Origin: Flavobacterium akiainvivens
GTDB taxonomy: Bacteria; Bacteroidota; Bacteroidia; Flavobacteriales; Flavobacteriaceae
Length of the DNA stretch: 64,000 nt
Reading direction: 5' to 3'
NCBI RefSeq assembly: GCF_001278115.1
Contig: NZ_LIYD01000005.1
Location: 3,030,281 to 3,094,280, forward strand
Under the pieces are notes generated by a model. That model did not search any database. It was not told where the DNA came from and saw only the letters and a list, made by a program, of their open reading frames with translations. Below are positions 15,975 through 23,837 of the stretch, in pieces. Made by a program: the position numbers and the translations under genes. How positions within the stretch are numbered: position 1 is the first letter of the stretch; each line of letters opens with the position of its first letter.

Positions 15975-16841
15975 TTATTCTTTAACGGTAAGCTTAATCG
16001 CCCTGCCTTCAGGATATGTACCATCACAATGTAACGGCTCCATTTTTATACCCGGGTTGCCATACTCAGGGTTACAAAAACCTAATGCCGCAAGCCTGAT
16101 TTGATCCGGGCCTGCATATTTTTGTACCAGTTCATTAACCGGATAGGTTTTCTGTGCATCTTCGTTTTGTTTTATAAACTCCTCTGCTGTTTGATAAGCG
16201 CTGTCATACATACAGGAGCAGGGACCAACATACCTGCCATATACCTTACTGTCTTTCTTATCAATATAAAGCAATAATTGCGGAAGCCCCCAAATTTTAA
16301 AATAAAACCGGTTGGGAAACATATTCATTTCCTTTTCATAATCCTGATCTAAATCAGGTGTCCAAAATTTTAGTTTTTTGATGTAGTAATACGGCTCTGA
16401 GTCGCTATCGGCATACACCCATTCGCCCGGATAAAACCGTTCGGTTTCATAATTTACATCCGGTATATCTACATCGCCACTCCATCCATTAGTGTCTGTT
16501 ACCTTTGCAACAAGATACTTGTAACGTTCCTCAAACAATATGTAATCTTCAATATTTTTATCGCAGCTATAATCTGAAAAAGCCTTAGTAATAATCCTGA
16601 AAACCGGTATTACCTTTATGTCCAGGTTCTCGAATTGTGTGGTATCCTGCACAAAATAATGATAATTGTCTTTCTTAACAGGCTTTACCCGTTTTTGGGC
16701 ATCAAACATATACTTTAACGTATCAAGGGCAATTTTCCGGTAGGCTTGCGGGTTATACTCAACCTTAATAACAGTTTTATCTTTTTGGGAAAAGCATGTA
16801 AGGCAACACAACGCAGCAATTAGTGAGAGGATGGTTTTCAT
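15975..16841 (-). CDS. Secreted protein of unknown function
   Basis: A 288-residue protein with a Sec signal (MKTILSLIAALCCLTCFSQ, cleavage after about residue 19). The body is rich in Tyr, Asp and Lys with no recognised motif; several Cys (for example YVGPCSCMYD) could form disulfides in the periplasm. It seems monocistronic. It is flanked by repeat-rich gaps on both sides. No family is recognised. Confidence 0.65.
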   Translation of the reverse strand: MKTILSLIAALCCLTCFSQKDKTVIKVEYNPQAYRKIALDTLKYMFDAQKRVKPVKKDNYHYFVQDTTQFENLDIKVIPVFRIITKAFSDYSCDKNIEDYILFEERYKYLVAKVTDTNGWSGDVDIPDVNYETERFYPGEWVYADSDSEPYYYIKKLKFWTPDLDQDYEKEMNMFPNRFYFKIWGLPQLLLYIDKKDSKVYGRYVGPCSCMYDSAYQTAEEFIKQNEDAQKTYPVNELVQKYAGPDQIRLAALGFCNPEYGNPGIKMEPLHCDGTYPEGRAIKLTVKE

Positions 16842-16905
16842 ATAACAGGCTTGTAAAAGCTAATAACTTAAAAACACCGAAATAATTATAGTTAATACCT
16901 GTAAA

Positions 16906-16929
16906 AAAGCCCCGCAAATGCAGGGCTTT
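16906..16929 (-). terminator. Intrinsic terminator
   Basis: AAAGCCC/GGGCTTT stem around CGCAAATGCA, with a T-run on the minus strand (16903-16908). It could end transcripts from the aminopeptidase gene about 200 bases upstream on that strand. Confidence 0.55.
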
Positions 16930-16947
16930 GATATTTATTGTAATTAG

Positions 16948-17075
16948 AGATTGCTTCGTCGTGCCTCCTCGCAATGACGGCGACTGAAAAACGTAACGCA
17001 AAAAAATCCATGGAAATCCGCTTAATCCGTATCATCCGCGTTCCATCTGTCAGCCTGTCCCGATAGCTATCGGGA
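16948..17075. repeat. Cluster of dispersed repeats
   Basis: 16948-16980 is the reverse complement of the element at 8934-8965 (GTCATTGCGAGGAGG and GACGAAGCAATC), differing by one internal base. Next come AATCCG words (about 17003-17045) and the palindrome TCCCGATAGCTATCGGGA at 17058-17075. GACTTTCGACTTTT words follow at 17111-17143. Confidence 0.7.
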
Positions 17076-17130
17076 GTCGAAGGCCGCGTTCCATCCGTCT
17101 GAGTGAAGCTAACTTTATGACTTTCGACTT

Positions 17131-18429
17131 TTAAACTTTCGACTGCATAAGAGTTTCTATCTCCTCAGCTTCAATAGGTATATTGCGCATCAGGTTAAAC
17201 GGTTCGCCGGTAGGCTGGATTACCACATTGTCTTCCAGGCGTATACCAAATTTCTCAGCAGGGATGTAAATACCCGGCTCTACGGTAAACACCATGTTAG
17301 CCTGCATGGGCTCGTGCAGCAGGCCGTAGTCGTGCGTGTCGAGACCCAGGTGGTGGCTGGTGCCGTGCATAAAATACTTTTTATAGGCCGGCCATGCAGG
17401 GTCTTCGTTCTGTACATCGGCTTTGTCTAAAAGGCCAAGGCCAAGTAGTTCGCTGGTCATTATCTTGCCCACCTCAATGTGGTACTGCTTCCATAGCGTA
17501 CCCGGGGTAAGCATTTTAGTGGCTTCGTTCTTAACATTCAGCACGGCATTATATACCGCTTTTTGCCTGTCGGTAAAACGCCCGTTAACAGGAATCGTAC
17601 GGCTCAGGTCGCTGCTGTAGTTGGCATATTCGGCGGCTACGTCAAATAAAATCAGGTCGCCATCCTTACACTGCTGGTTGTTTTCAATATAGTGCAGCAC
17701 GTTAGCATTGTTGCCGCTGGCTATGATGGGCGTATAGGCAAAGCCCTTGCTGCGGTTGCGGACGAACTCGTGAATCAGTTCGGCCTCAATTTCATATTCC
17801 CAAACACCCGGCTTTGTAAAGCCCAGTATGCGGCGGAAACCTTTCTCGGTAATATCGCACGCCTGTTGCATCAGGTCAAGCTCTTCCTGCTCCTTAACAG
17901 AGCGCAGGCGCTGTAAAATGGGGTTGCTCTTGGCCACCTGGTGCGCAGGATATTTGGCTTTCCACCACTTGATAAAACGGTCTTCGCGGGTTTCGGTTTC
18001 TACTGATGAGCGGTAGTGCTCGTTAGTATTCACGTAAATGGTGTCGCAGTAGGTCATTACCTCAAACAGCGTTTTTTCAAAATCCTTAAGCCAAACGATG
18101 TTTTTAATGCCGCTTACTTCGGTAGCGCGTTCTTTGGTAAGCTTCTCGCCTTCCCATATTGCTATGTGCTCGTTGGTTTCACGCAAAAACAAAATTTCGC
18201 GCAGGTGCTCATACGGGGCATCGGGGCACAACAACAGGATTGACTCCTCCTGGTCGGCGCCACTCAGGTAAAAAATATCGCGGTGTTGGGCAAACGGCAG
18301 GGTGCTGTCGGCACTCACGGGGTATATATCGTTAGAATTGAATACCGCAACGCTCTTGGGTTTCATTTCTGCCATAAACTTCTTACGGTTCTTAATGAAA
18401 AGGCTTGCGGGTATCTGGTGGTATTTCAT
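17131..18429 (-). CDS. Aminopeptidase P family metallopeptidase (Xaa-Pro)
   Basis: A 432-residue M24B peptidase that removes N-terminal residues preceding proline. The N-terminal creatinase-like domain (about 1-165) is followed by the pita-bread domain with metal ligands: Asp in LFDVAAEYANYSSDLSRTIP (two Asp), His in HGTSHHLGLDTHDYG, Glu in FTVEPGIYIP and Glu in IRLEDNVVI. All five are present. No signal peptide, so it is cytosolic. A minus-strand -7 box lies 24 bases upstream. Confidence 0.92.
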   Translation of the reverse strand: MKYHQIPASLFIKNRKKFMAEMKPKSVAVFNSNDIYPVSADSTLPFAQHRDIFYLSGADQEESILLLCPDAPYEHLREILFLRETNEHIAIWEGEKLTKERATEVSGIKNIVWLKDFEKTLFEVMTYCDTIYVNTNEHYRSSVETETREDRFIKWWKAKYPAHQVAKSNPILQRLRSVKEQEELDLMQQACDITEKGFRRILGFTKPGVWEYEIEAELIHEFVRNRSKGFAYTPIIASGNNANVLHYIENNQQCKDGDLILFDVAAEYANYSSDLSRTIPVNGRFTDRQKAVYNAVLNVKNEATKMLTPGTLWKQYHIEVGKIMTSELLGLGLLDKADVQNEDPAWPAYKKYFMHGTSHHLGLDTHDYGLLHEPMQANMVFTVEPGIYIPAEKFGIRLEDNVVIQPTGEPFNLMRNIPIEAEEIETLMQSKV

Positions 18430-18452
18430 GATAAATAATTTTTATTCTATAC

Positions 18453-18460
18453 CAAAGGTA
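18453..18460 (-). promoter_or_regulatory. -7 box TACCTTTG of the aminopeptidase gene
   Basis: Plus-strand CAAAGGTA, an exact TAnnTTTG match, 24 bases before the start. Confidence 0.55.
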
Positions 18461-18521
18461 GGGAGAATGGGAATACTGAAAAAATAAGGGGAAGATTTTT
18501 ATATATTTACAGAATTGCAAA

Positions 18522-18572
18522 CCACTATAAAAACGAAACCCGATCGCTTGAATTTCTTCAGTGGCTATCGGG
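18522..18572 (-). ncRNA. Candidate structured RNA or pseudoknot
   Basis: Two interleaved stems: CCACT (18522-18526) pairs with AGTGG (18560-18564), and CCCGAT (18539-18544) pairs with ATCGGG (18567-18572). The order a-b-a'-b' is an H-type pseudoknot. A minus-strand promoter-like pair, TATCTTTG at 18585-18592 with TTG at 18612-18614 (19-base spacer), would transcribe it. It may also be a degenerate copy of the CCCGATAGCTATCGGG repeat or the far leader of the aminopeptidase gene. Confidence 0.25.
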
Positions 18573-18600
18573 AATAAGATAGGGCAAAGATACGAATTAA

Positions 18601-18631
18601 TTGCAACATTGCAAACATTGCAAACATTGCA
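18601..18631. repeat. Tandem 9-base repeat TGCAAACAT before the Abi gene
   Basis: About three copies of TGCAAACAT (the first lacks one A) end 9 bases before the Abi start codon. The array gives CAA/TTG triplets phased at 8-9 bases. Confidence 0.6.
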
Positions 18632-18639
18632 TTAAATAT

Positions 18640-19323
18640 ATGAAATATAATGACTTTGAACAACTCATTTCTCCTGCACGAATGAGTCGTTATTTAATTG
18701 CCTGCAACAATAACACCAGGCAATCTATGACTTTATACCGCTACAATCTTAAACTCTCACAAGAATTATTTACCATTGAAGGTTGCTTCGAAATAATATT
18801 ACGAAATGCTATTAATAACAACTGTATAACCAGTTATGGCAATGACTGGTTAAGAGACTCAATAAATCCAGGAGGCATATTTCAAAATCCGCGGTGTAGG
18901 ACTACAGCACAAAGTATTCAGGAGTCGCTTACAAAGCTTGGTGATTTCTATACCCATGATAAACTTGTGGCCGAACTTGGTTTCGGTTTTTGGCGTTATA
19001 TGTTTGCACAACACCAGTTTGTAGCTACAGGCAGTAGACTTTTAAGAATTTTTCCCGGACGGCCTGCTGGCTCCCCAGGCGTAACGTATAATCAATCATT
19101 CGTTTTCAACCTGCTCAAATCAATCAACAATCTTAGAAACCGTATTGCACATCATGAACCCATTTGTTTTCAAGTTGGCACAAGCATAAAAAGCACCATT
19201 TATGCAAGGCAAAGATATGCTGAATTACAACAATTATTTCAATGGATGAGCGTTGATGAATCTGCCTTATTGTATTGTTTAGATCATGTTAATAGTGTTT
19301 GTAATCAGATTGATAATTTATAA
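18640..19323 (+). CDS. Abi family protein with HEPN motif (putative abortive infection RNase)
   Basis: A 227-residue protein of the Abi/AbiD-F-like group. The N-terminal SRYLIACNNNTRQSMTLYRY and the following helix containing FEIILRNAINN match the usual Abi start. SINNLRNRIAHHEPI near 161-175 has the HEPN catalytic pattern R-x4-H (Arg166, His171), expected of a metal-independent RNase that cleaves RNA during phage infection. The gene is visibly more AT-rich than its neighbours, which suggests transfer. It is alone, without an antitoxin gene. The start is the ATG at 18640; upstream codons are a tandem repeat. Defence is inferred from the family. Confidence 0.8.
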   Translation: MKYNDFEQLISPARMSRYLIACNNNTRQSMTLYRYNLKLSQELFTIEGCFEIILRNAINNNCITSYGNDWLRDSINPGGIFQNPRCRTTAQSIQESLTKLGDFYTHDKLVAELGFGFWRYMFAQHQFVATGSRLLRIFPGRPAGSPGVTYNQSFVFNLLKSINNLRNRIAHHEPICFQVGTSIKSTIYARQRYAELQQLFQWMSVDESALLYCLDHVNSVCNQIDNL

Positions 19324-19383
19324 GCGAAATTAAGTTTATACTAAACCGCCTCAAAAAAGAGTTATTACCCTAAACCTCTGATT

Positions 19384-19941
19384 ATGAAAAATTTTACCCT
19401 GTTCCTCGCGCTGCTCTCCTTGCCGGCAATGGCGCAAACAAAACTTATCTCTCACAAAAGCCACAGCGGCAGTATGGCTACGTTTAATACCGCCTTTGAA
19501 AACAACCTGTTTGATATAGGGGAATCTAATTTTGGACTGCCCGACAAGCAAATGAGTTTTACTATAGACTCTATTATCCTGTTGCCTGATGATAAAGTAG
19601 TAGTAGTTTCTTCTGAAAAAGATGTTTACAGGCACTATGCAAAATCTGCCATCAGCTTTAAGCCCGGGCGCGACACACTATACAACCATCCGCTACTGAG
19701 CCAAAAACACAAAAAAGACAGTATTTTACGCGTTTTACAACCGTATGACGCAAAACATAAACCCGTACTCATAAACTACGACAACAACAAAACCAAAAAG
19801 AACAGCCTGCCAGTTGCACCAAATGACAGCCTAGGCACACCCAATATGCCCCTTATGGTAGCGGCCCTGGCAGCACTAAGCATACTGTTTGGCTTTGTAT
19901 TTTACATGGTGCACAAACTAAAATCGGCACGGCTGGCATGA
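19384..19941 (+). CDS. Secreted, C-terminally membrane-anchored protein
   Basis: A 185-residue protein with a signal peptide (MKNFTLFLALLSLPAMAQ) and one transmembrane segment at about 158-176 (MPLMVAALAALSILFGFVFY), ending in a short basic tail, so most of it faces the periplasm. The stop overlaps the next start by four bases (ATGA), so the two are coupled. No family recognised. Confidence 0.7.
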   Translation: MKNFTLFLALLSLPAMAQTKLISHKSHSGSMATFNTAFENNLFDIGESNFGLPDKQMSFTIDSIILLPDDKVVVVSSEKDVYRHYAKSAISFKPGRDTLYNHPLLSQKHKKDSILRVLQPYDAKHKPVLINYDNNKTKKNSLPVAPNDSLGTPNMPLMVAALAALSILFGFVFYMVHKLKSARLA

Positions 19942-21086
19942 AGCAGTTTTTAAGCCGGGCAAGGGGGTTGTTTTTTGTATTGTGCATGGTGTTCATCCCT
20001 TTTGCCTACCGCCCCGTGCAGCAGGGTATTACCGAACTTATTTTTGAAGCACCCGTACGTTTTTTGCGCAACCTGTTGTACAGCAATGCTTATGGGCCTG
20101 TTGAATTTTCATCAGACACGCGGTCGATGCTGCTACTCATGGGTATTTTGGTATTAATAGCGGCAGTTTTAGCCATTCCCTTAAAGAAACACCACCAAAA
20201 GCTATTGCCTGTTTTAAAAACGGCATCGGTATATTACTTGGCATTTGTACTGCTAAAGTATGGATTAGATAAGGTATACCTGCGGCAGTTCTACACCCCG
20301 GCGCCTAACATACTCTACACGCCCTTTGGCAACCTTGACCGCGACATACTGTACTGGAGCACCATAGGCATTGCCCCTGCCTACCAGATTATTATGGGCA
20401 TTACAGAAGTTTTGGCCGCCCTGCTATTGCTTATTAACCGCACACGTTTTATAGGGTTACTCCTGACTATAATCACGCTGGTGCAGGTAGTTATCATCAA
20501 CTTTACGTTTGATATTTCGGTAAAAATGTTCAGCCTGCTGTTGCTTGCCATGGCGGTGTATGCCTCTTGGCCACAGCTAAGAACGTTATTTGCTTTTTTG
20601 CTTACGCAGAAGCCAACAGTATTACCAAAACCGGAAACGATAACCATACCTGTATATGTAAAAGCGGGGTTGAAATGCTTTGCCATAGGGCTGATGCTGC
20701 TGCATGGCTACACATCGCGACTTTATATGCGAAACCCGTACGCTTTAACCGGGGCGTATGAAGTTATGGAATATACAAAAGACGGTAAGGTTCAGGACCA
20801 TAGCCAGATGCAAATGAAACGTATTTTCATCCACCCTAAAAATTATATTATTATGGAAATGCGTGACAGTATAAAGGATTTCTATTTTATCCAAGACCAC
20901 AAAAAACAGCTACTACACCTAAAGGGTTATATGGGCGAAACTTATAACATACATTACCGGAAACAGGACAATACTATGGTGTTTGATTTTTTAGATGGGC
21001 GCAAAGTGGTAACCACACCCCTGCCCTGGCAGCAACTGCCTGCTTTACAGCCGCAATTTCATTTCACGATTGATGGGACAGAATAG
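19938..21086 (+). CDS. DoxX-like integral membrane protein
   Basis: A 382-residue inner-membrane protein with 7-8 hydrophobic segments up to about residue 270 and a soluble C-terminal tail of about 115 residues. ASVYYLAFVLLKYGLDKVYLRQF, GITEVLAALLLLINRTRFIG and the following segments with SVKMFSLLLLAMAVYASWP resemble DoxX-type four-helix membrane domains. The tail (KDFYFIQDHKKQLLHLKGYM) has no motif I recognise. It overlaps the anchored secreted protein upstream by four bases, so they probably form a complex. The function is unknown. Confidence 0.65.
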   Translation: MKQFLSRARGLFFVLCMVFIPFAYRPVQQGITELIFEAPVRFLRNLLYSNAYGPVEFSSDTRSMLLLMGILVLIAAVLAIPLKKHHQKLLPVLKTASVYYLAFVLLKYGLDKVYLRQFYTPAPNILYTPFGNLDRDILYWSTIGIAPAYQIIMGITEVLAALLLLINRTRFIGLLLTIITLVQVVIINFTFDISVKMFSLLLLAMAVYASWPQLRTLFAFLLTQKPTVLPKPETITIPVYVKAGLKCFAIGLMLLHGYTSRLYMRNPYALTGAYEVMEYTKDGKVQDHSQMQMKRIFIHPKNYIIMEMRDSIKDFYFIQDHKKQLLHLKGYMGETYNIHYRKQDNTMVFDFLDGRKVVTTPLPWQQLPALQPQFHFTIDGTE

Positions 21087-21088
21087 CA

Positions 21089-21132
21089 TGCGGAGATTAT
21101 TTTGGTATTCTCCGCAAAATATGCGGAGAATA
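21089..21132. promoter_or_regulatory. Palindromic operator upstream of the Fic gene
   Basis: TATTCTCCGCA (21106-21116) and TGCGGAGAATA (21122-21132) are a perfect 11-base inverted repeat with a 5-base centre. A third half-site TGCGGAGA lies at 21089-21096. The near-consensus -7 box TATATTTA (21138-21145) follows immediately, so a bound protein would block the promoter. The Fic protein has its own C-terminal winged helix, so autoregulation is the simplest reading. Confidence 0.65.
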
Positions 21133-21165
21133 GTTGCTATATTTACCGCATAAAGCTGTAAAATT

Positions 21166-22269
21166 ATGCCACGCTATATTTACCAAATTGAAAAATGGCC
21201 TCATTTTGAATGGGACGATACTGCATTGCAGCCTCTTTTACATGAAATTGCAGGCTTGCAAGGCAGGCTTTTGGGTAAAATGGAAATGGTAGGTTTTGAG
21301 CTGAAAACAGAAGCCAGCCTTGAAACCATTACCCAGGATGTAATTAAGTCCTCTGAAATTGAGGGCGAGATTTTAAATACCCAACAAGTACGCTCATCGG
21401 TAGCTATACGGCTTGGGGTTGACATATCGGGCCTTGTTCCCTCTGAAAGGCATATAGACGGTGTGGTGGAAATGATGCTTGATGCCACACAGCATTTCAA
21501 TCAACCCATGAGCAAGGAAAGGCTTTTTGGGTGGCAAAGCCTGCTTTTTCCTACCGGGAGGAGTGGCATGTATATTATTGAAACCGGCAGGTGGCGTACT
21601 GATTCCAATGGGCCTATGCAGGTTATATCGGGCGGGTATGGCAAAAAGAAAATTCATTTTGAAGCTCCTGATGCCCCGGCCCTGGAAAACGAAATGGGAC
21701 AATTTATTGAATGGCTCAATTCAGGGTCACTTAACGAAAATTACATCCTTAAAGCCGCCGTTGCCCATCTATGGTTTATAACGCTACACCCCTTTGAAGA
21801 CGGAAACGGCAGGATAGCCCGTGCTATTACTGATATGCTCCTGGCCCGTGCCGATGGTATCCCGCAGCGTTTTTACAGTATGTCTACCCAAATACAAAAA
21901 CAGCGCAATTATTATTATGATATTTTGGAAACTACCCAAAAAGGGCCACTGGATATTACCGCCTGGATAAAATGGTTTTTAGAATGCCTGCAAAAATCGC
22001 TTATAGCATCTACCGAAGTACTCGATAAAATTATTTTCAAACATAATTTTTGGGCAAATAACGCCGCAAAAATTGAAAATCCGCGCCAACGCCTCATGCT
22101 TGAAAAACTGCTGACTGACTTTGAGGGTAACCTTACCGCAGCCAAATGGGCCAAAATGACAAAGATATCGCCCGATACCGCTTTGCGCGATATAAACAGC
22201 CTCATAGCCGCAAACATCCTTAAAAAGAGTGATGCGGGCGGGCGCAGTACCAGCTATGAGCTTGCGTAA
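21166..22269 (+). CDS. Fic family AMP-transferase with C-terminal winged helix
   Basis: A 367-residue protein in three parts. The N-terminal DUF4172-type region carries the inhibitory motif SSEIEG (62-67), which blocks the active site in class II Fic enzymes. The Fic core has the complete HPFEDGNGRIAR (208-219) with catalytic His208. The C-terminal residues about 312-367 (TAAKWAKMTKISPDTALRDI, then a wing with GGRSTSYEL) are a winged helix-turn-helix. Fic enzymes transfer AMP or a related nucleotide group to target proteins. The operator upstream suggests it represses itself. The target protein is unknown. Confidence 0.92.
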   Translation: MPRYIYQIEKWPHFEWDDTALQPLLHEIAGLQGRLLGKMEMVGFELKTEASLETITQDVIKSSEIEGEILNTQQVRSSVAIRLGVDISGLVPSERHIDGVVEMMLDATQHFNQPMSKERLFGWQSLLFPTGRSGMYIIETGRWRTDSNGPMQVISGGYGKKKIHFEAPDAPALENEMGQFIEWLNSGSLNENYILKAAVAHLWFITLHPFEDGNGRIARAITDMLLARADGIPQRFYSMSTQIQKQRNYYYDILETTQKGPLDITAWIKWFLECLQKSLIASTEVLDKIIFKHNFWANNAAKIENPRQRLMLEKLLTDFEGNLTAAKWAKMTKISPDTALRDINSLIAANILKKSDAGGRSTSYELA

Positions 22270-23625
22270 TTACTCCACCCACTTATAATAACGTGCTCCC
22301 GTAAGGTTGGGCAACTCGGTTTCAATGTAGTCTAACACCCACTCATTAACCGGGGCAAGGGCGCTGTAGTCCTGTTCTTTTTTGTGCAGGCGGTTGTAGG
22401 TTTCAAAGTCAACTGCCGTGCTACGGTCCAGCGTTTCAAACAGGCGGCTTTGCTGTGCCGCGGTTTTCCATCCGGCCTGTACCGTCCCCTGAAACACCTT
22501 GCTCTTAGAGCCGCTGCCGTAAGCCAGGAAGCCAATTTTTTTGCCTTCAAGTTCGCGGCTTTCGTTGGCTGCCACCACAAGCGTACTCAGCAGCCCCATA
22601 AATATAGAACCCGTATACAGGTTACCAATTAATGACGAAGCCGGTTCGGCAGGTTGCAGTTTCTGGTTTACAAATGCTTTATAGTCTTCGCCCTTGCTAA
22701 TGTCGCGCAGGCGGGTTGCGTAGTCTTCTTCGGTACCGGTAAGCAGCGGGGTTTCGGCATCTTTGGCAAAAATCTCGGCAAACATGCGGCGGCCCTGAAA
22801 CGCATAGGGCAGGTGCATTACTATGGCTTCCCAGGTATCATACAAACAGCCTGTAGTGCCCGTCATTTCCTTAAACATGGCATAGGCCTCGCGGGTACGG
22901 TCGGTGTACACCGTGTTGCTGTACTGGCCGTCGAAAACCGGCTGGTCTTTGTGTATTTCTATATGGGCCTCAAGATTGCCAAACCAAGGCTGGTTGGCAT
23001 CATTACCCGTAATGTCTTTTTTATGGATGGTATGGTAGGGCTTAAAAAAGTCGAACACACCCTTGGTGCTTACCGCCCAGTTGTTGTCAAACGCCATGAT
23101 ACGCGGGTTTTCGCTTACTAATAAGGCCACCGCACCGGCACCCTGTGTATATTCGCCGGTAGACTCTAAATCATACTTTGCAATATCGCTGGCAATAACA
23201 ATGGCTTTCTTGCCTGGGTTAAGGCGCACAAAGTCAATGCAGGTGTGCAGGGCATCTACCGCGCCAATGCAGGCAAAGGTAAAATCTACCGTATCTACAT
23301 GCAAAAAAGTGTTGTGCCCAAACTTCTGCTCCATTAATGTGATAAGGAAAGAACCCACCGGCTTAGAGTTGTCAATACCGCTTTCGGTACCCACATAAAT
23401 ACGGGCTACTTCGGCCGGATTAAGGTTATTGTCTTCAATAAGGCGGGTAAGCGCATTGGCTGCAAACACCACAGTATCCTGGTGCACGTCGGGCAGGGTC
23501 ATTTTTAGCAGCCCCAGGCCTTTTTCAAGCTTGTCAGGCTCAATGTTACGTGCTTCGGCAAGTGTTTTAATAGGTAAGTGCAGCTTGGCAATATCAAAGG
23601 CAATGGCGTCTATTCCGGTATTCAT
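22270..23625 (-). CDS. Hydroxymethylglutaryl-CoA synthase
   Basis: A 451-residue cytosolic thiolase-fold enzyme of the mevalonate route, condensing acetyl-CoA with acetoacetyl-CoA to HMG-CoA; Flavobacteria make isoprenoids this way. VGTESGIDNSKPVGSF carries the conserved acid Glu81, and VDFTFACIGAVDALHTC holds the nucleophile Cys119; GEYTQGAGAVALLVS and LIGNLYTGSIFMGLLS are typical. The end lies next to the Fic stop. A -7 box lies 26 bases upstream on the minus strand. No other mevalonate gene is in view. Confidence 0.92.
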   Translation of the reverse strand: MNTGIDAIAFDIAKLHLPIKTLAEARNIEPDKLEKGLGLLKMTLPDVHQDTVVFAANALTRLIEDNNLNPAEVARIYVGTESGIDNSKPVGSFLITLMEQKFGHNTFLHVDTVDFTFACIGAVDALHTCIDFVRLNPGKKAIVIASDIAKYDLESTGEYTQGAGAVALLVSENPRIMAFDNNWAVSTKGVFDFFKPYHTIHKKDITGNDANQPWFGNLEAHIEIHKDQPVFDGQYSNTVYTDRTREAYAMFKEMTGTTGCLYDTWEAIVMHLPYAFQGRRMFAEIFAKDAETPLLTGTEEDYATRLRDISKGEDYKAFVNQKLQPAEPASSLIGNLYTGSIFMGLLSTLVVAANESRELEGKKIGFLAYGSGSKSKVFQGTVQAGWKTAAQQSRLFETLDRSTAVDFETYNRLHKKEQDYSALAPVNEWVLDYIETELPNLTGARYYKWVE

Positions 23626-23650
23626 TGTGTTGTAGTTATTGAAGGAAACG

Positions 23651-23658
23651 CAAATTTA
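23651..23658 (-). promoter_or_regulatory. -7 box TAAATTTG of HMG-CoA synthase
   Basis: Plus-strand CAAATTTA, an exact TAnnTTTG match on the minus strand, 26 bases before the start. Confidence 0.5.
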
Positions 23659-23667
23659 AAAGAATAA

Positions 23668-23776
23668 GCCACGAATTGCACCATTTTCTCTAATTATTAT
23701 ACATTCTTTAAAACATGAATAGATGCTATACTATCATATTGGTTTTAAAATTTGTGGAATTAGTGCAATTCGTGGC
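23668..23776. repeat. Inverted pair GCCACGAATTGCAC around an empty 81-base core
   Basis: GCCACGAATTGCAC (23668-23681) and GTGCAATTCGTGGC (23763-23776) pair perfectly over 14 bases. The interior is AT-rich and non-coding. It resembles a miniature inverted-repeat element; no target duplication is obvious. Confidence 0.65.
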
Positions 23777-23837
23777 AACACATTCGGCAAACAATCCTTA
23801 CTTTAGCGGCATTATTCATATTCATTATAAATAACCA

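Noticed and set aside
18601..18631. CRISPR-like tandem repeat
   Set aside because: The units are 9 bases, contiguous and without spacers, and no cas gene is in the window.
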